64,000 nt of DNA from Xanthomonas indica. GTDB taxonomy: Bacteria > Pseudomonadota > Gammaproteobacteria > Xanthomonadales > Xanthomonadaceae. Under the pieces are notes generated by a model. That model did no database searches, had not been told where the DNA came from, and saw only the letters and a program-made list of their open reading frames with translations. Made by a program: the position numbers and the translations under genes. Position 1 is the first letter of the stretch. Every line of letters starts with the position of its first letter. Of the stretch, positions 18,661 through 29,533 are shown in pieces. Where the stretch lies: the NCBI RefSeq assembly GCF_040529045.1, contig NZ_CP131914.1:3022501-3086500 (forward strand). The letters run 5' to 3'.

Positions 18661-19785
18661 TCAGGCGTCGTGGCGGAACGGCGAATGGCGCTGCAGCGCC
18701 GCCGCGTGCTGGCGGACTTCGGCGCGCTCCTGCGCGCACCACTCGGCCAGCGGCACGCGGAAGCCGGGGTCGGCGATCCAGTGGCGGCTGCGCACCAGCC
18801 GCGGCAGGAAGCCGCGAGCGATCTTGTGCTGGCCCTGCGCGCCCGGCTCGAAGCGGGTCAGGCCCTCGCGCAGGCAATAGTCGATGCCCTGGTAGTAGCA
18901 GGTCTCGAAGTGCAGGCCGGGCAGGGACTCGCCGCCCCAGTAGCGGCCGTACAGCGTGTCGCCGCCGCGCAGGCAGAATGCGCCGGCTACCGGCACACCC
19001 TTGTGCATGGCCAGGAAGATCAGCAGGTTGCGCGGCATTGTTCGCGCAAGATGCGCGAAGAAGTCCAGGGTCAGCGCTGGCGAATTGCCGTAGTCGTCGA
19101 AGGTGCGCAGGTAGAACCCGTACATCGCCTCCAGGTCGGCAGCGCTGGCCTCGTCGCCGTGCAGTACGCGGAAGTCGATGCCGGCACGCTGCACCTTGGC
19201 CCGCTCCTGGCGGATGTTCTTGCGGTGCTTGTGGTCCATCGCGCCCAGGTAGTCGTCGAACTCGGCCCAGCCGGCCTCGTTGTGCCACTGGTACTGCACG
19301 TCGTTGCGCTCCAGCCAGTCGGCGCCGAACGCGGCGTCTTCCTCGGCGCGGTGGAAGTTGACGTGGGCCGAGGACAGGCCGGTGCTTTCGGCGAGCGCCT
19401 GCATGGCCGCCAACAACTCCTGCCAGGCGGCCAGGTCGCGCGCCAGCAGCCGCGGCCCGGTCACCGGCGAGTAGGGCACCGCGCAAAGCCACTTGGGGAA
19501 GTAGTCCTGGCCGTAGCGCGCGTAGGCATGCGCCCAGGCGTGGTCGAACACGAATTCGCCGTGCGAGTTGCTTTTCAGGTACCCGGGCGCGGCCGCGACC
19601 AGCGTCTCCCCGTCCCAGACGCTGAGATGCAGCGGGCTCCAGCCCCAGTCCGGGCGCAGGCAGCCATGCTGCTCCAGCCCGGCCAGGAAGGCGTGGGCGA
19701 CGAACGGATTGCGGCCGTCGTGCAGCGCGTCCCAGTCGGCGGCGGCGACGGTGTCGAGCCGGCGCAGCCAGCGGATCCGGCTCAT
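18661..19785 (-). CDS. FemAB-like GNAT-fold protein (DUF482 family)
   Basis: About 374 residues. Belongs to the proteobacterial family annotated as GNAT N-acetyltransferase or peptidogalycan-recognition protein (DUF482, PF04339). Typical segments are NPFVAHAFLAGLEQHGC, VFDHAWAHAYARYGQDYFPK, HVNFHRAEED, VQYQWHNEAGWAEFDDYL, LRGGDTLYGRYWGGE and GLHFETCYYQGIDYCLREGL. The double acyltransferase fold is known for the family, but substrate and reaction are not. No signal peptide. The ATG at 19785 (MSRIRWLRR) is preferred over an ATG four codons upstream. It lies between trxB and aat on the same strand, a conserved xanthomonad order. Confidence 0.88.
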   Translation of the reverse strand: MSRIRWLRRLDTVAAADWDALHDGRNPFVAHAFLAGLEQHGCLRPDWGWSPLHLSVWDGETLVAAAPGYLKSNSHGEFVFDHAWAHAYARYGQDYFPKWLCAVPYSPVTGPRLLARDLAAWQELLAAMQALAESTGLSSAHVNFHRAEEDAAFGADWLERNDVQYQWHNEAGWAEFDDYLGAMDHKHRKNIRQERAKVQRAGIDFRVLHGDEASAADLEAMYGFYLRTFDDYGNSPALTLDFFAHLARTMPRNLLIFLAMHKGVPVAGAFCLRGGDTLYGRYWGGESLPGLHFETCYYQGIDYCLREGLTRFEPGAQGQHKIARGFLPRLVRSRHWIADPGFRVPLAEWCAQERAEVRQHAAALQRHSPFRHDA

Positions 19786-19899
19786 CGCCCCGGCCACCGC
19801 AGCAGAAGGGCGCGCCGACCGCCGGTTGCGTCGCAGCGCGCGCTTGCCGGCGCGCGGCGACTGTCGACCCGGGGTCGGCGACTCAGGGCGAGCGCGGAC

Positions 19900-20961
<1,062 letters not shown>

Positions 20962-21102
20962 TCAAGCCGCGTGGCGGAAACGCTGCGGCCCGTCGCGACC
21001 GACGGCCTCCGCGGCGCGCCAGTGCATGCTGCCAGCAGGCGCCGCCGCGGCACAGCGGCGCGAGACCGCACGATTCAGGTAGCGCCTGCTGAAATGCAAG
21101 GG

Positions 21103-21140
21103 CGATTCGTTTATTATCAATCACTAACGATGCATTTCTA
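21103..21140 (+). promoter_or_regulatory. AT-rich island upstream of ftsK, probable promoter/operator
   Basis: In an otherwise very GC-rich intergenic region (20869-21155) the stretch 21103-21140 is strongly AT-rich (around TTTATTATCAATCAC and GATGCATTTC). It lies 15-50 bases before the ftsK GTG and is the only promoter-like composition between trxB and ftsK. I cannot assign a regulator; resemblance to a Fur site is weak. Confidence 0.3.
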
Positions 21141-21155
21141 AGGTCTGGTCATAGC

Positions 21156-23513
21156 GTGGCGAAGCAGGTTCCGGAACGCGGCAAATCCCAGGGCGCCAAT
21201 GCGGCGGCACGCAAGCAGGGCGCCGCGCCCAACCCACGCCGGCAGAAGCTGTGGCGCGATCTGGCGCTGATCGCGATCGCACCGCTGCTGCTGTACCTGC
21301 TGGCCAGCCTGGCGACCTATTCGGCTACCGATCCGGGCTGGTCGCATACCGGCAGCGTGGTCGCGCCGGTGCACAACATGGGCGGCAAGTTCGGCGCCTG
21401 GATCGCCGACGTGCTGCTGCAACTGTTCGGCTACGTGGCCTTCCTGCTGCCGGTGGTGATCGGCGCGATCTCCTGGATCGCGCTGTTCGGCATGGACCAG
21501 GACGGCGACGGCGAGGCCGACCTCGGCCCGGCGCTGCGCCTGGTCGGCATCGTCGGCTTCCTGATCGCCGCCACCGGGCTGCTGCACCTGCGCCTGTTCG
21601 CCGGCGACGTGGCCGGCGCCGGCGGCATCCTCGGCAAGCTGGTCGGCAATTCGCTGGGCGCCGGCTTCGGCGCGCTCGGTGCCAACCTGTTCGTGCTGGT
21701 GCTGCTGCTGGTGTCGGTGACCCTGGCCACCGGGCTGTCCTGGTTCGCGGTGATGGAGCGCATCGGCAAGGCGGTGATGACCCTGCCGGCGCTGGCCCGA
21801 CGCGGCACCCAGCAGGCCAACGAATGGCAGCAGACCCGCGCCATGCGCGAGGAACGCGAGGAAGTGCGCAAGGTCGACGCGGTGCAGCGCGCCAAGCGCG
21901 AGCCGGTCAAGATCGAGCCGCCGCCGGCGCCGGTGGTGGAGAAGAGCGAGCGCGCCAAGCGCGAGCAGCAGATCCCGCTGTTCCACGGTACCGGCAGCGA
22001 CCCCTCCGGGGTGCCGCCGCTGGCGCTGCTGGACGACCCCAAGCCGCAGGCCAAGGGCTATTCCGAGGAGACCCTGGAAACCCTGTCGCGGCAGATCGAG
22101 TTCAAGCTCAAGGACTTCCGCATCGAGGCGCAGGTGGTCGGCGCCTATCCCGGTCCGGTCATCACCCGCTTCGAGATCGAGCCGGCGCCGGGCATCAAGG
22201 TCAGCCAGATCAGCTCGCTGGACAAGGACATCGCCCGCGGCCTGTCGGTGAAGTCGGTGCGCGTGGTCGACGTGATCCCGGGCAAGTCGGTGATCGGCCT
22301 GGAAATCCCCAACGTCAGCCGCGAGATGATCTATCTCAGCGAACTGCTGCGCTCCAAGGAATACGACAAGTCGGCCAGCCCGCTGACCCTGGCCCTGGGC
22401 AAGGACATCGCCGGGCGTCCGACCGTGGCCGACCTGGCGCGCATGCCGCATTTGCTGGTCGCCGGTACCACCGGCTCGGGCAAGTCGGTGGCGGTCAACG
22501 CGATGGTGCTGAGCCTGCTGTACAAGGCCTCGGCCAAGGACCTGCGGATGCTGATGATCGACCCGAAGATGCTCGAACTGAGCGTCTACCAGGGCATCCC
22601 GCATCTGCTGGCGCCGGTGGTCACCGACATGAAGGAGGCCGCCAACGGCCTGCGCTGGTGCGTGGCGGAAATGGAGCGCCGCTACAAGCTGATGAGCGCG
22701 GTCGGCGTGCGCAACCTGGCCGGCTTCAACAAGAAGGTCAAGGACGCGCAGGACGCCGGGCAGCCGCTGATGGACCCGCTGTTCAAGCCCAACCCGGACC
22801 TGGCCGAGGCGCCGCGGCCGCTGGACACGCTGCCGTTCATCGTCATCTTCATCGACGAATTCGCCGACATGATGATGATCGTCGGCAAGAAGGTCGAAGA
22901 ACTGATCGCGCGCCTGGCGCAGAAGGCCCGCGCGGCCGGCATCCACCTGATCCTGGCCACCCAGCGTCCGTCGGTGGACGTGATCACCGGCCTGATCAAG
23001 GCCAACATCCCGACCCGCATCGCCTTCCAGGTCAGTTCCAAGATCGACTCGCGCACCATCCTCGACCAGTCCGGCGCCGAGACCCTGCTGGGCCATGGCG
23101 ACATGCTGTACCTGCCGCCGGGCACGGCGATGCCGGACCGCGTGCACGGCGCCTTCGTCAGCGACGAGGAAGTGCACCGCGTGGTGGAGCACCTGAAGGC
23201 CAGCGGCCCGGCCGACTACATCGAGGGCGTGCTCGACGAGGTGCAGACCATGGGCGACGGCACCGTGATCGGCGCCACCGGCCTGCCCGAAGCCGGCGGC
23301 GGTGGCGGCGACGAATCCGACCCGCTGTACGACGAGGCCCTGCGCATCGTCACCGAGACCCGCCGCGCCTCGATTTCCGGCGTACAGCGGCGGTTGAAGA
23401 TCGGCTACAACCGCGCCGCGCGGCTGATCGAGGCGATGGAAGCCGCCGGGGTGGTCAGCCCGCCCGAACACAACGGCGACCGCAGCGTGCTGGCGCCGCC
23501 GCCACCGAAGTGA
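21156..23513 (+). CDS. ftsK: DNA translocase FtsK
   Basis: 785 residues. Coordinates chromosome dimer resolution at dif with septation. The first ~200 residues hold about four membrane helices (starting [20 protein letters not shown]); a short charged linker follows (about 205-290) rather than the very long E. coli linker. The motor has Walker [10 protein letters not shown] at 437-445, LMIDPKML, and Walker [15 protein letters not shown]. The C-terminal winged-helix gamma domain that reads KOPS ([20 protein letters not shown] onward, about 719-785) is intact. GTG start at 21156. Its stop overlaps the next gene's GTG, so the two are coupled. Confidence 0.97.
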   Translation: MAKQVPERGKSQGANAAARKQGAAPNPRRQKLWRDLALIAIAPLLLYLLASLATYSATDPGWSHTGSVVAPVHNMGGKFGAWIADVLLQLFGYVAFLLPVVIGAISWIALFGMDQDGDGEADLGPALRLVGIVGFLIAATGLLHLRLFAGDVAGAGGILGKLVGNSLGAGFGALGANLFVLVLLLVSVTLATGLSWFAVMERIGKAVMTLPALARRGTQQANEWQQTRAMREEREEVRKVDAVQRAKREPVKIEPPPAPVVEKSERAKREQQIPLFHGTGSDPSGVPPLALLDDPKPQAKGYSEETLETLSRQIEFKLKDFRIEAQVVGAYPGPVITRFEIEPAPGIKVSQISSLDKDIARGLSVKSVRVVDVIPGKSVIGLEIPNVSREMIYLSELLRSKEYDKSASPLTLALGKDIAGRPTVADLARMPHLLVAGTTGSGKSVAVNAMVLSLLYKASAKDLRMLMIDPKMLELSVYQGIPHLLAPVVTDMKEAANGLRWCVAEMERRYKLMSAVGVRNLAGFNKKVKDAQDAGQPLMDPLFKPNPDLAEAPRPLDTLPFIVIFIDEFADMMMIVGKKVEELIARLAQKARAAGIHLILATQRPSVDVITGLIKANIPTRIAFQVSSKIDSRTILDQSGAETLLGHGDMLYLPPGTAMPDRVHGAFVSDEEVHRVVEHLKASGPADYIEGVLDEVQTMGDGTVIGATGLPEAGGGGGDESDPLYDEALRIVTETRRASISGVQRRLKIGYNRAARLIEAMEAAGVVSPPEHNGDRSVLAPPPPK

Positions 23514-25510
23514 GCCGCACCGCGCCCTCCGCCGGCCATGGCCGGCGCCTGCGTGGACCGGCGCCACTGCGCGCGGTGCGATGGTTGCTCGGCTCGGCGC
23601 TGCTGGCGCTGGCCGGCCTCGCCGCGGCGCAACCGGCGCCGACCGCGGAGCGCGACACCGACCAGCCGGCCGCGGCTGCACCGGTGGTCAGCAACAACTA
23701 CAGCTACGTGCGCTACCGCGCCGACTACGAGGTGCGCGAGGACGCCACCAGCGTGGAGACCGACGAGGTCGAGCTGCTGCTCAAGACCAAGGCCGGCGTC
23801 GACCAGTTCAGCCAGGTGCGCCTGAGCTACAGCGAGAAGCTGGAGACGCTGGAGGTGCTGGCCGCCTACACGCTGACCCCGGACGGGCTGCGCCACGACG
23901 TGCCGGCCGACAAGATCTACACCCAGGAAAGCTATTCCAGCGCGGCAGCGGCGATGTACGCCGACCGCAAGGTCAAGGTGGTGGTGTTTCCCAACCTGAT
24001 GCCCGGCGCGCGCCTGGTGTACCGGGTGCGGCGCACCCAGAACGTGCCGTACTTCCCCGGCTACTTCAGCCTGTGGGAGACCTTCAGCGTGTTCTCCCAG
24101 TACGACGACGCCACGGTGACCCTGGTGGCGCCGCGGCGCCTGCAGATGATGCACCTGTACACGCGCGGCGTGCAGGGCAGCGACACGCCGCGGATCGACG
24201 GCGAGCAGGCGCGCTGGGAGTGGCACTACAGCCGCCGCGAGCCGATGAAGAGCCAGAACTGGTCGGCGGCGACCTGGGAGTTCAGCCCGACCATCATGGC
24301 CAGCAGCTTCCGCCGCTGGGCGCAGATGGCCCAGGCCTACCAGCACAGCAGCGCCGCCGCCGCGCAGGTCACGCCCAAGGTGCGCGCCCGCGCCGAGCAG
24401 ATCACCGCCGGCATCAGCGATCGCCGCGCACAGGCCGCGGCGCTGTACGAATGGGTGGCGCGCAACATCCGCTACGTGGCGGTGTACCTGGGCAACGGCG
24501 GGCTGCAGCCGAACAGCGCCGACAGCATCCTCGACAACCACTACGGCGACTGCAAGGACCACACCGTGGTGCTGGAAGCGCTGCTGGCGGCCAAGGGCAT
24601 CGCCAGCACGCCGGTGCTGATCGGCGCGCAGGGCGGGCCGACCCTGCCCGAGGTGCCGGTGCTGGGCCGGTTCAACCACGCCATCACCTATCTGCCCGAG
24701 TTCAAGCTGTACGTGGACTCCACCAGCCCGTACGCGCGCTTCGGCCAGTTGCCGGCCGGCGACCTCGGCGCGCCGGTGCTGCACACCGCCGACGGCACCC
24801 TGGCGCGCACGCCGCCGGACGATGCCAAGCGCAACCGCTACCTGGTCGAGACCGACTATCGCTTCGCCGCCGACGGCAGCCTGAGCGGCATCACCCGACT
24901 GGACAGCGGCGATGTCGGTGAGGTCGGCCTGCGCACGATGTTCGTGCAGCTCAACGCGCAGAACCGCACCCGCATCGAGGAATCGATCCTTGCCGCCTCC
25001 GGCTTCGACGGCAGCGGCGAGTTGCTGCTGCAGGGCGCGCCGCAGGACCTGCGCCGGCCGTTCGGCTACGCCTACCGCTTCCACGCGCACGACTACGTGG
25101 ACTTCGGCGTGGTCGGCGGCATGAGCCTGCCGCTGATGCCCGGCGCCGACTCGGTGCGCGGGGTCTACAGCACCGCCTCGGCCGAGCGCAATCTGACCCC
25201 GTTCTACTGCAACGACAACGCGCGCAGCGAGACCTATCGGCTGACCTTCCCGGACAGCGTGCCGATCATCGCGATCCCGGCCGACACCCATTTCCGCAAC
25301 GCCGCCGGCGAATACGCCGCGACCTGGGTGCGCGACGGACAGACCGTGACCGCCACGCACACGCTGCACCGGCGCGCGATCCACGGCCCGGCGGCGCTGT
25401 GCCAGCCGCAGGACTACGCCGCCTTCCGCGAGCTGTACCAGCAGGTGCGGCGCGGCTTCCGCGGGCAGATCCTGTACGGCGACCTGCGCCGGATGCAGAC
25501 CGGGCCGTAG
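23510..25510 (+). CDS. Exported DUF3857/transglutaminase-like protein
   Basis: About 666 residues, starting at a GTG that overlaps the ftsK stop (GTGA). An N-terminal basic stretch plus [17 protein letters not shown] is a signal peptide, so it is probably periplasmic. A DUF3857 domain (about 60-220, [20 protein letters not shown]) precedes a transglutaminase-like core with Cys348 in [15 protein letters not shown], His390 in RFNHAITY and Asp403 in [15 protein letters not shown]: a complete Cys-His-Asp triad, so activity is possible. The remainder is beta-rich. Known of the family: protease, amidase or cross-linking folds, role undefined. It sits in the ftsK-lolA-rarA block conserved in xanthomonads. 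Confidence 0.88.
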   Translation: MSRTAPSAGHGRRLRGPAPLRAVRWLLGSALLALAGLAAAQPAPTAERDTDQPAAAAPVVSNNYSYVRYRADYEVREDATSVETDEVELLLKTKAGVDQFSQVRLSYSEKLETLEVLAAYTLTPDGLRHDVPADKIYTQESYSSAAAAMYADRKVKVVVFPNLMPGARLVYRVRRTQNVPYFPGYFSLWETFSVFSQYDDATVTLVAPRRLQMMHLYTRGVQGSDTPRIDGEQARWEWHYSRREPMKSQNWSAATWEFSPTIMASSFRRWAQMAQAYQHSSAAAAQVTPKVRARAEQITAGISDRRAQAAALYEWVARNIRYVAVYLGNGGLQPNSADSILDNHYGDCKDHTVVLEALLAAKGIASTPVLIGAQGGPTLPEVPVLGRFNHAITYLPEFKLYVDSTSPYARFGQLPAGDLGAPVLHTADGTLARTPPDDAKRNRYLVETDYRFAADGSLSGITRLDSGDVGEVGLRTMFVQLNAQNRTRIEESILAASGFDGSGELLLQGAPQDLRRPFGYAYRFHAHDYVDFGVVGGMSLPLMPGADSVRGVYSTASAERNLTPFYCNDNARSETYRLTFPDSVPIIAIPADTHFRNAAGEYAATWVRDGQTVTATHTLHRRAIHGPAALCQPQDYAAFRELYQQVRRGFRGQILYGDLRRMQTGP

Positions 25511-25596
25511 CCGTATCTTGGCCGGCGACGCCCTCTGATCGCCTATTCAGCCGCGCCGGGTCACACTTCCCACACCCCATCCGGAAATCCATCCGC

Positions 25597-26223
25597 ATGC
25601 TTCGCACACTCCGCTACACCGTCCTCGCCACCGCGCTGCTGGCCGGCTCCGCCTTCGCCGGCGCCCGTGAGGACCTCACTGCCTTCACCCGCGGGCTGAA
25701 GGGCCTGGACGGCCAGTTCGCGCAGAAGGTCTACGACGGCAAGGGCACGCTGAAGGAAAGCTCCAGCGGCCGCGTCGCCCTGTCGGCGCCGCGCCTGTTC
25801 CGCTGGGAGTACCGCAAGCCCTATACCCAGCTGATCGTCGCCGACGGCAGCAAGGTCTGGGTGTACGACCCGGACCTGAAGCAGGCCACGGTGCGCGCGC
25901 AGGGCAGCGAGGAACAGAACAGCCCGCTGACCGCGCTGATCGACCCGGGCAAGCTCGACCGCCAGTACGACGTCAGCGAGGAGGCGGTGGCCCGCGACGG
26001 GCTGCAGTGGCTGACCATGACGCCGAAGGTGGACACCGAGGCCAGCTTCCAGATGGCCAAGCTCGGCTTCGACCGCAACGGCCTGGCACGCATGGAAGTG
26101 GTGGATCCGGTCGGCCAGCGCACCGAGATCAGCTTCAGCGACTGGAAGCGCAATCCGGCCTTCGCCACCGGCACCTTCCGCTACGTCCCGGATAAGGACG
26201 TGGACGTGGTCGGCGACCGCTGA
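25597..26223 (+). CDS. lolA: Outer-membrane lipoprotein carrier protein LolA
   Basis: 208 residues. Periplasmic chaperone that carries lipoproteins from LolCDE to the outer-membrane receptor LolB. Signal peptide MLRTLRYTVLATALLAGSAFA with AFA cleavage at ~21. Family features include LKGLDGQFAQKVYDGKGTLK, the PRLFRWEYRKPYTQLIVADG core and VWVYDPDLKQATV. The position between ftsK and rarA is the standard gammaproteobacterial order, interrupted here by dmeF on the opposite strand. Confidence 0.96.
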   Translation: MLRTLRYTVLATALLAGSAFAGAREDLTAFTRGLKGLDGQFAQKVYDGKGTLKESSSGRVALSAPRLFRWEYRKPYTQLIVADGSKVWVYDPDLKQATVRAQGSEEQNSPLTALIDPGKLDRQYDVSEEAVARDGLQWLTMTPKVDTEASFQMAKLGFDRNGLARMEVVDPVGQRTEISFSDWKRNPAFATGTFRYVPDKDVDVVGDR

Positions 26224-26269
26224 GCCGGCTGCCGCCGCGCGCGGTCTCGGTGCGCGGCGGTCTTCCCGG

Positions 26270-27397
26270 TCACTCCGGGCAGGTCTGCACTTCGATGCTG
26301 ACGTGGCCCAGGGTGGCCACGCCCTGCAGGCGCGCGTGGTAGAACGCCGCCGGCCGCGGCCGGTGGGTCACCAGCGACACGATCGCCGCGTGCTGGCCGG
26401 GGCCGACCCGCCACACGTGCAGGTCGGCGATGCGTTCGTCGTCCTGCTGCAGGCGGTCGCGGATCTGCGCCTGCAGCGCCGCCGGCGCCGAGGCGTCGAG
26501 CAGCACCGCGCCGGTGTCGCGCAACAGCGCCAGCGACCAGCGTGCGATGACGATGGCGCCGACGATGCCCATCAACGCATCGGTCCAGGTCCAGCCCAGG
26601 TACTTGGCCAGCAGCAGGGCGACGATCGCCATCACCGAGGTCAGCGCGTCGGCCAGCACGTGCATGTAGGCCGAGCGCAGGTTGTGGTCGGCGTGCGCGT
26701 GCCGGTCGTGGCTGGCGGCCTGCGCGGGCGCGACGTGGGCGTGTGCGTGCCCGTGGCGATCGCGGGGGTGGTGATGGTCGTGACCGTGCGCGTGATCGTG
26801 GTCATGCCCATCGTGGTGCGCGTGCGCATGGTCGTCATGCCGATGCGTGGCATGGGCATGGCCGTGTTCGTGATGATGGCCGTGACTATGGCCGTGCCCG
26901 TGCCCGTGCCCATGCCCATGCCCATGATCATGATGATGGTCGGCGCCCAGCATCCAGGCGCTCAGCAGGTTCACCAGCAGGCCCAGTGCCGCGATCCACA
27001 GGGCCTCGTCGTAGGCGATGTGCACCGGCTGCGCCAGGCGCAATGCCGACTCCACGCCGATGCCGAGGGCGATCAGCGCCAGGATCAACGCGCTGGAGAA
27101 GCCGGCCAGGTCGCCGACCTTGCCGGTGCCGAAGGTGAAGCGCGGATTGTGCCGGTGCCGCCGCGCGAACCAGTAGGCGAAGCCGGCCAGCGACAGCGCG
27201 CCGGCGTGGGTGGCCATGTGCAGACCGTCGGCCAGCAGCGCCATCGAGCCGGTCCACCAGCCGGCGACGATCTCCACGCCCATCATCGCGGCGGTCAGCG
27301 CCACCACCGACCAGGTGCGGCGCGCGTTGCGCTCGTGGCGCGTGCCGAGGAAGTCGTGCTGATGGGTGAACGCGTCCAGGGTGTCGTGGTGGCTCAT
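26270..27397 (-). CDS. dmeF: Cation diffusion facilitator, DmeF-type Co/Ni efflux
   Basis: 375 residues. Inner-membrane proton-coupled exporter of divalent metals. The N-terminus (HQHDFLGTRHERNARRTWSV) and the helix-2 metal-site segment GSMALLADGLHMATHAGALS match DmeF, a CDF group linked to cobalt/nickel resistance; metal choice is inferred from family. Helix 5 carries HVLADALTSVMAIVALLLAK with the second His/Asp pair. Between helices 4 and 5 is an unusually long loop of ~88 residues with ~39 histidines, mostly alternating with Gly, Ala or Asp. The C-terminal cytoplasmic domain is present. It is convergent with lolA and divergent from rarA; no dmeR-like repressor is adjacent. Confidence 0.92.
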   Translation of the reverse strand: MSHHDTLDAFTHQHDFLGTRHERNARRTWSVVALTAAMMGVEIVAGWWTGSMALLADGLHMATHAGALSLAGFAYWFARRHRHNPRFTFGTGKVGDLAGFSSALILALIALGIGVESALRLAQPVHIAYDEALWIAALGLLVNLLSAWMLGADHHHDHGHGHGHGHGHGHSHGHHHEHGHAHATHRHDDHAHAHHDGHDHDHAHGHDHHHPRDRHGHAHAHVAPAQAASHDRHAHADHNLRSAYMHVLADALTSVMAIVALLLAKYLGWTWTDALMGIVGAIVIARWSLALLRDTGAVLLDASAPAALQAQIRDRLQQDDERIADLHVWRVGPGQHAAIVSLVTHRPRPAAFYHARLQGVATLGHVSIEVQTCPE

Positions 27398-27530
27398 GGC
27401 GGGGGGGGCGGCCGTGCGGTGGAGGCGTCGCGATTCTAGCGCTCGCATTGGCGCCACGCGGGCCTGCGGCGCCGGGCACGCCGGCAGCCGGGATACATGC
27501 CGGCGGCAAGGCGTACACGGGCCGCGGCGA

Positions 27531-27536
27531 TAGAAT
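27531..27536 (+). promoter_or_regulatory. -10 element six bases before the rarA ATG
   Basis: TAGAAT (in GATAGAATGGGCGC) is followed by six bases and then the rarA ATG at 27543, the same geometry as TATAAT-N6-ATG at clpS. No ribosome-binding site is visible. This predicts a leaderless or near-leaderless transcript. Confidence 0.5.
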
Positions 27537-27542
27537 GGGCGC

Positions 27543-28916
27543 ATGGCCAAACGCAGACCCTTCGCTTCCGATGCCCCCGACCTGCTGAGCGTCGACCGCG
27601 AGGCCATGCGCCCGCTGGCCGAGCGCATGCGCCCGCGCACGCTCGACGAGATGGTCGGGCAGAAGCGCCTGCTGGCGCCGACCAGTGCGCTGCGCCGTGC
27701 GGTCGCGTCCGGCCGGGTGCACTCGATGATCCTGTGGGGGCCGCCGGGCTGCGGCAAGACCACGCTGGCGCTGCTGTTGGCGCAATATGCCGAGGCCGAG
27801 TTCAAGGCGATCTCGGCGGTGCTGTCCGGCCTGCCCGAGGTGCGGCTGGTGCTGGCCGAGGCTGCGCAGCGTTTCGCCGACGGGCGCCGCACGGTGCTGT
27901 TCGTCGACGAGGTGCACCGTTTCAACAAGGCGCAGCAGGACGCGTTCCTGCCGCACATCGAGCGCGGCACCATCCTGTTCGTCGGCGCCACCACCGAGAA
28001 TCCGTCGTTCGAGCTGAATTCGGCGCTGCTGTCGCGCTGCCGCGTGCACGTGCTGGAGGCGGTGTCGCCGCAGGACATCGCCGAGGCGCTGCAGCGGGCG
28101 CTGCACGATCCCGAACGCGGACTCGGCGCCGAGCAACTGCAGGTCTCCGATGCGGCCTTGCTGGAGATCGCCGGCGCCGCCGATGGCGACGTGCGGCGCG
28201 CGCTGACGTTGCTGGAAATCGCCGCCGAGCTGGCCCAGGACGAGGGCGGCGAGATCACCGCGCAGACCCTGCAGCAGGTCCTGGCCGACCGCACCCGCCG
28301 CTTCGACAAGGGCGGCGAGCAGTTCTACGACCAGATCTCGGCGCTGCACAAGTCGGTGCGCAGCTCCAACCCGGACGCGGCGCTGTACTGGCTCACACGC
28401 ATGCTCGACGGCGGCTGCGACCCGTCCTACCTGGCGCGGCGGCTGACCCGCATGGCGATCGAGGACATCGGCCTGGCCGATCCGCGCGCGCAGTCGATGG
28501 CGCTGGAAGCCTGGGATATCTACGAGCGCCTGGGCAGCCCGGAAGGCGAACTGGCCTTCGCGCAGCTGGTGCTGTACCTGGCCAGCACCGCCAAGTCGAA
28601 CGCCGGCTATGCCGCCTTCAACCAGGCCAAGGCCGAAGTGCGCGAAACCGGCACCCAGGAGGTACCGCTGCATCTGCGCAACGCGCCGACCAAGCTGATG
28701 AAGACCCTGGGCTACGGCGCCGACTACCAGTACGACCACGACGCCGAAGGCGGCATCGCCCTGGACCAGACCGGCTTTCCCGATGCGATGGGCGAGCGGG
28801 TCTACTACCGGCCGGTGGAACGCGGCCTGGAGATCAAGCTCAAGGACAAGCTCGACCGCCTGCGCGCCGCGCGCGAGCAGGCGCGGGCTGACAAGGCCGG
28901 GCAGTCGGCTTCATAA
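27543..28916 (+). CDS. rarA: Replication-associated recombination protein RarA (MgsA)
   Basis: 457 residues. Clamp-loader-like AAA+ ATPase acting at stalled replication forks. Walker A GPPGCGKTT at 66-74, Walker B LFVDEVHRFNKAQQD near residue 120, sensor 1 ILFVGATTENPSFELN and an arginine finger in LLSRCRV. The C-terminal tetramerisation domain shows SNPDAALYWLTRMLDGG, RRLTRMAIEDIGLADP and the KSNAGYAAFNQAKAEV segment. The gene follows lolA (after dmeF on the other strand) and precedes the fluoride riboswitch. Confidence 0.97.
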   Translation: MAKRRPFASDAPDLLSVDREAMRPLAERMRPRTLDEMVGQKRLLAPTSALRRAVASGRVHSMILWGPPGCGKTTLALLLAQYAEAEFKAISAVLSGLPEVRLVLAEAAQRFADGRRTVLFVDEVHRFNKAQQDAFLPHIERGTILFVGATTENPSFELNSALLSRCRVHVLEAVSPQDIAEALQRALHDPERGLGAEQLQVSDAALLEIAGAADGDVRRALTLLEIAAELAQDEGGEITAQTLQQVLADRTRRFDKGGEQFYDQISALHKSVRSSNPDAALYWLTRMLDGGCDPSYLARRLTRMAIEDIGLADPRAQSMALEAWDIYERLGSPEGELAFAQLVLYLASTAKSNAGYAAFNQAKAEVRETGTQEVPLHLRNAPTKLMKTLGYGADYQYDHDAEGGIALDQTGFPDAMGERVYYRPVERGLEIKLKDKLDRLRAAREQARADKAGQSAS

Positions 28917-28923
28917 TCGGCGT

Positions 28924-28982
28924 ACAGGAGATGGCATTCCTCCTCGAACCGCCCGCAGCACTGCGTGCTGATGATGCCTGCC
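28924..28982 (+). promoter_or_regulatory. Fluoride riboswitch (crcB motif) controlling crcB
   Basis: The stretch fits the fluoride aptamer: stem GGAG (28927-28930) with CTCC (28940-28943), the conserved AACCGC single strand at 28947-28952, a hairpin AGCAC/GTGCT and the GCTGATGATGCC 3' end. The pseudoknot is complementary: GGCAT (28933-28937) with ATGCC (28974-28978). The next hairpin, GCCTGCC (28976-28982) with GGCAGGC (28999-29005) and inner CCCC/GGGG, reuses the 3' pseudoknot strand, which makes a terminator-type expression platform plausible. It sits ~115 bases before crcB, a fluoride channel gene, as expected. Confidence 0.93.
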
Positions 28983-29097
28983 CAACCCCCGCCGGGGTGG
29001 CAGGCGTGCGCCCCGGCATCGTCCTTGTGGAGAATCCGATGCCCGTTTCCTCTCGTTTTTCTGCTGCCGCTCCCGCGTTCGTTTCGCGGAGGCGCGC

Positions 29098-29517
29098 ATG
29101 AACCTGACCCTGTGGTGGCAGCAATTGCTGCTGGCGATGGCCGGCGGCGCAGTCGGCTCCGGCCTGCGTTTCGCGGTCGGCAGCGCGCTGCTGCAGCGCT
29201 ATGGCGCCGGCTTCCCGTGGGGCACGCTGGCGGTGAACCTGGCCGGCGCCTTCGTCGGCGGCTTCCTGCTGGTGTGGATCGAGGGGCGCGGCGCCAGCGC
29301 TCCGTACTGGCGGGCGCTGCTGATCGTGGGCCTGGTCGGCGGGCTGACCACGTTCTCCTCGTTGATGATGGAAAGCATGGTGTTCGTGCGTAACGGCCGC
29401 CTCGGCATGGTGCCGCTGTACCTGGCGATCACCCTGGCGGCGGGGCTGGTGCTGGTGTTCGCCGGCGCGCGCACCGCGGCCGAACTGCGGGCACCGACGG
29501 TGACCGCCGACCGCTGA
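29098..29517 (+). CDS. crcB: Fluoride ion channel CrcB (Fluc)
   Basis: 139 residues with four membrane helices. Forms dimeric channels that let fluoride out of the cell. Recognised by [20 protein letters not shown], the pore-lining [20 protein letters not shown] with its Asn, and the break motif [14 protein letters not shown]. Controlled by the fluoride riboswitch just upstream. It is the last gene of the lolA-rarA-crcB stretch and is convergent with the DUF3325 gene, 16 bases away. Confidence 0.96.
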   Translation: MNLTLWWQQLLLAMAGGAVGSGLRFAVGSALLQRYGAGFPWGTLAVNLAGAFVGGFLLVWIEGRGASAPYWRALLIVGLVGGLTTFSSLMMESMVFVRNGRLGMVPLYLAITLAAGLVLVFAGARTAAELRAPTVTADR

Positions 29518-29533
29518 ACGGCCGGGCGCGCGC

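Noticed and set aside
21103-21140. Fur box upstream of ftsK
   Set aside because: AT-rich but without a good palindromic AATGAT/ATCATT core, and ftsK is not an expected Fur target; kept as a low-confidence promoter only.
21251-23509. Plus-strand open frame continuing upstream of the transglutaminase protein through ftsK
   Set aside because: The upstream 750 codons are a shadow of ftsK; the real protein starts at GTG 23510, where the signal peptide begins.
26690-26940. Tandem repeat or CRISPR-like array
   Set aside because: The periodicity comes from His-Gly/His-Asp codons of the DmeF loop, in frame, with no spacers.
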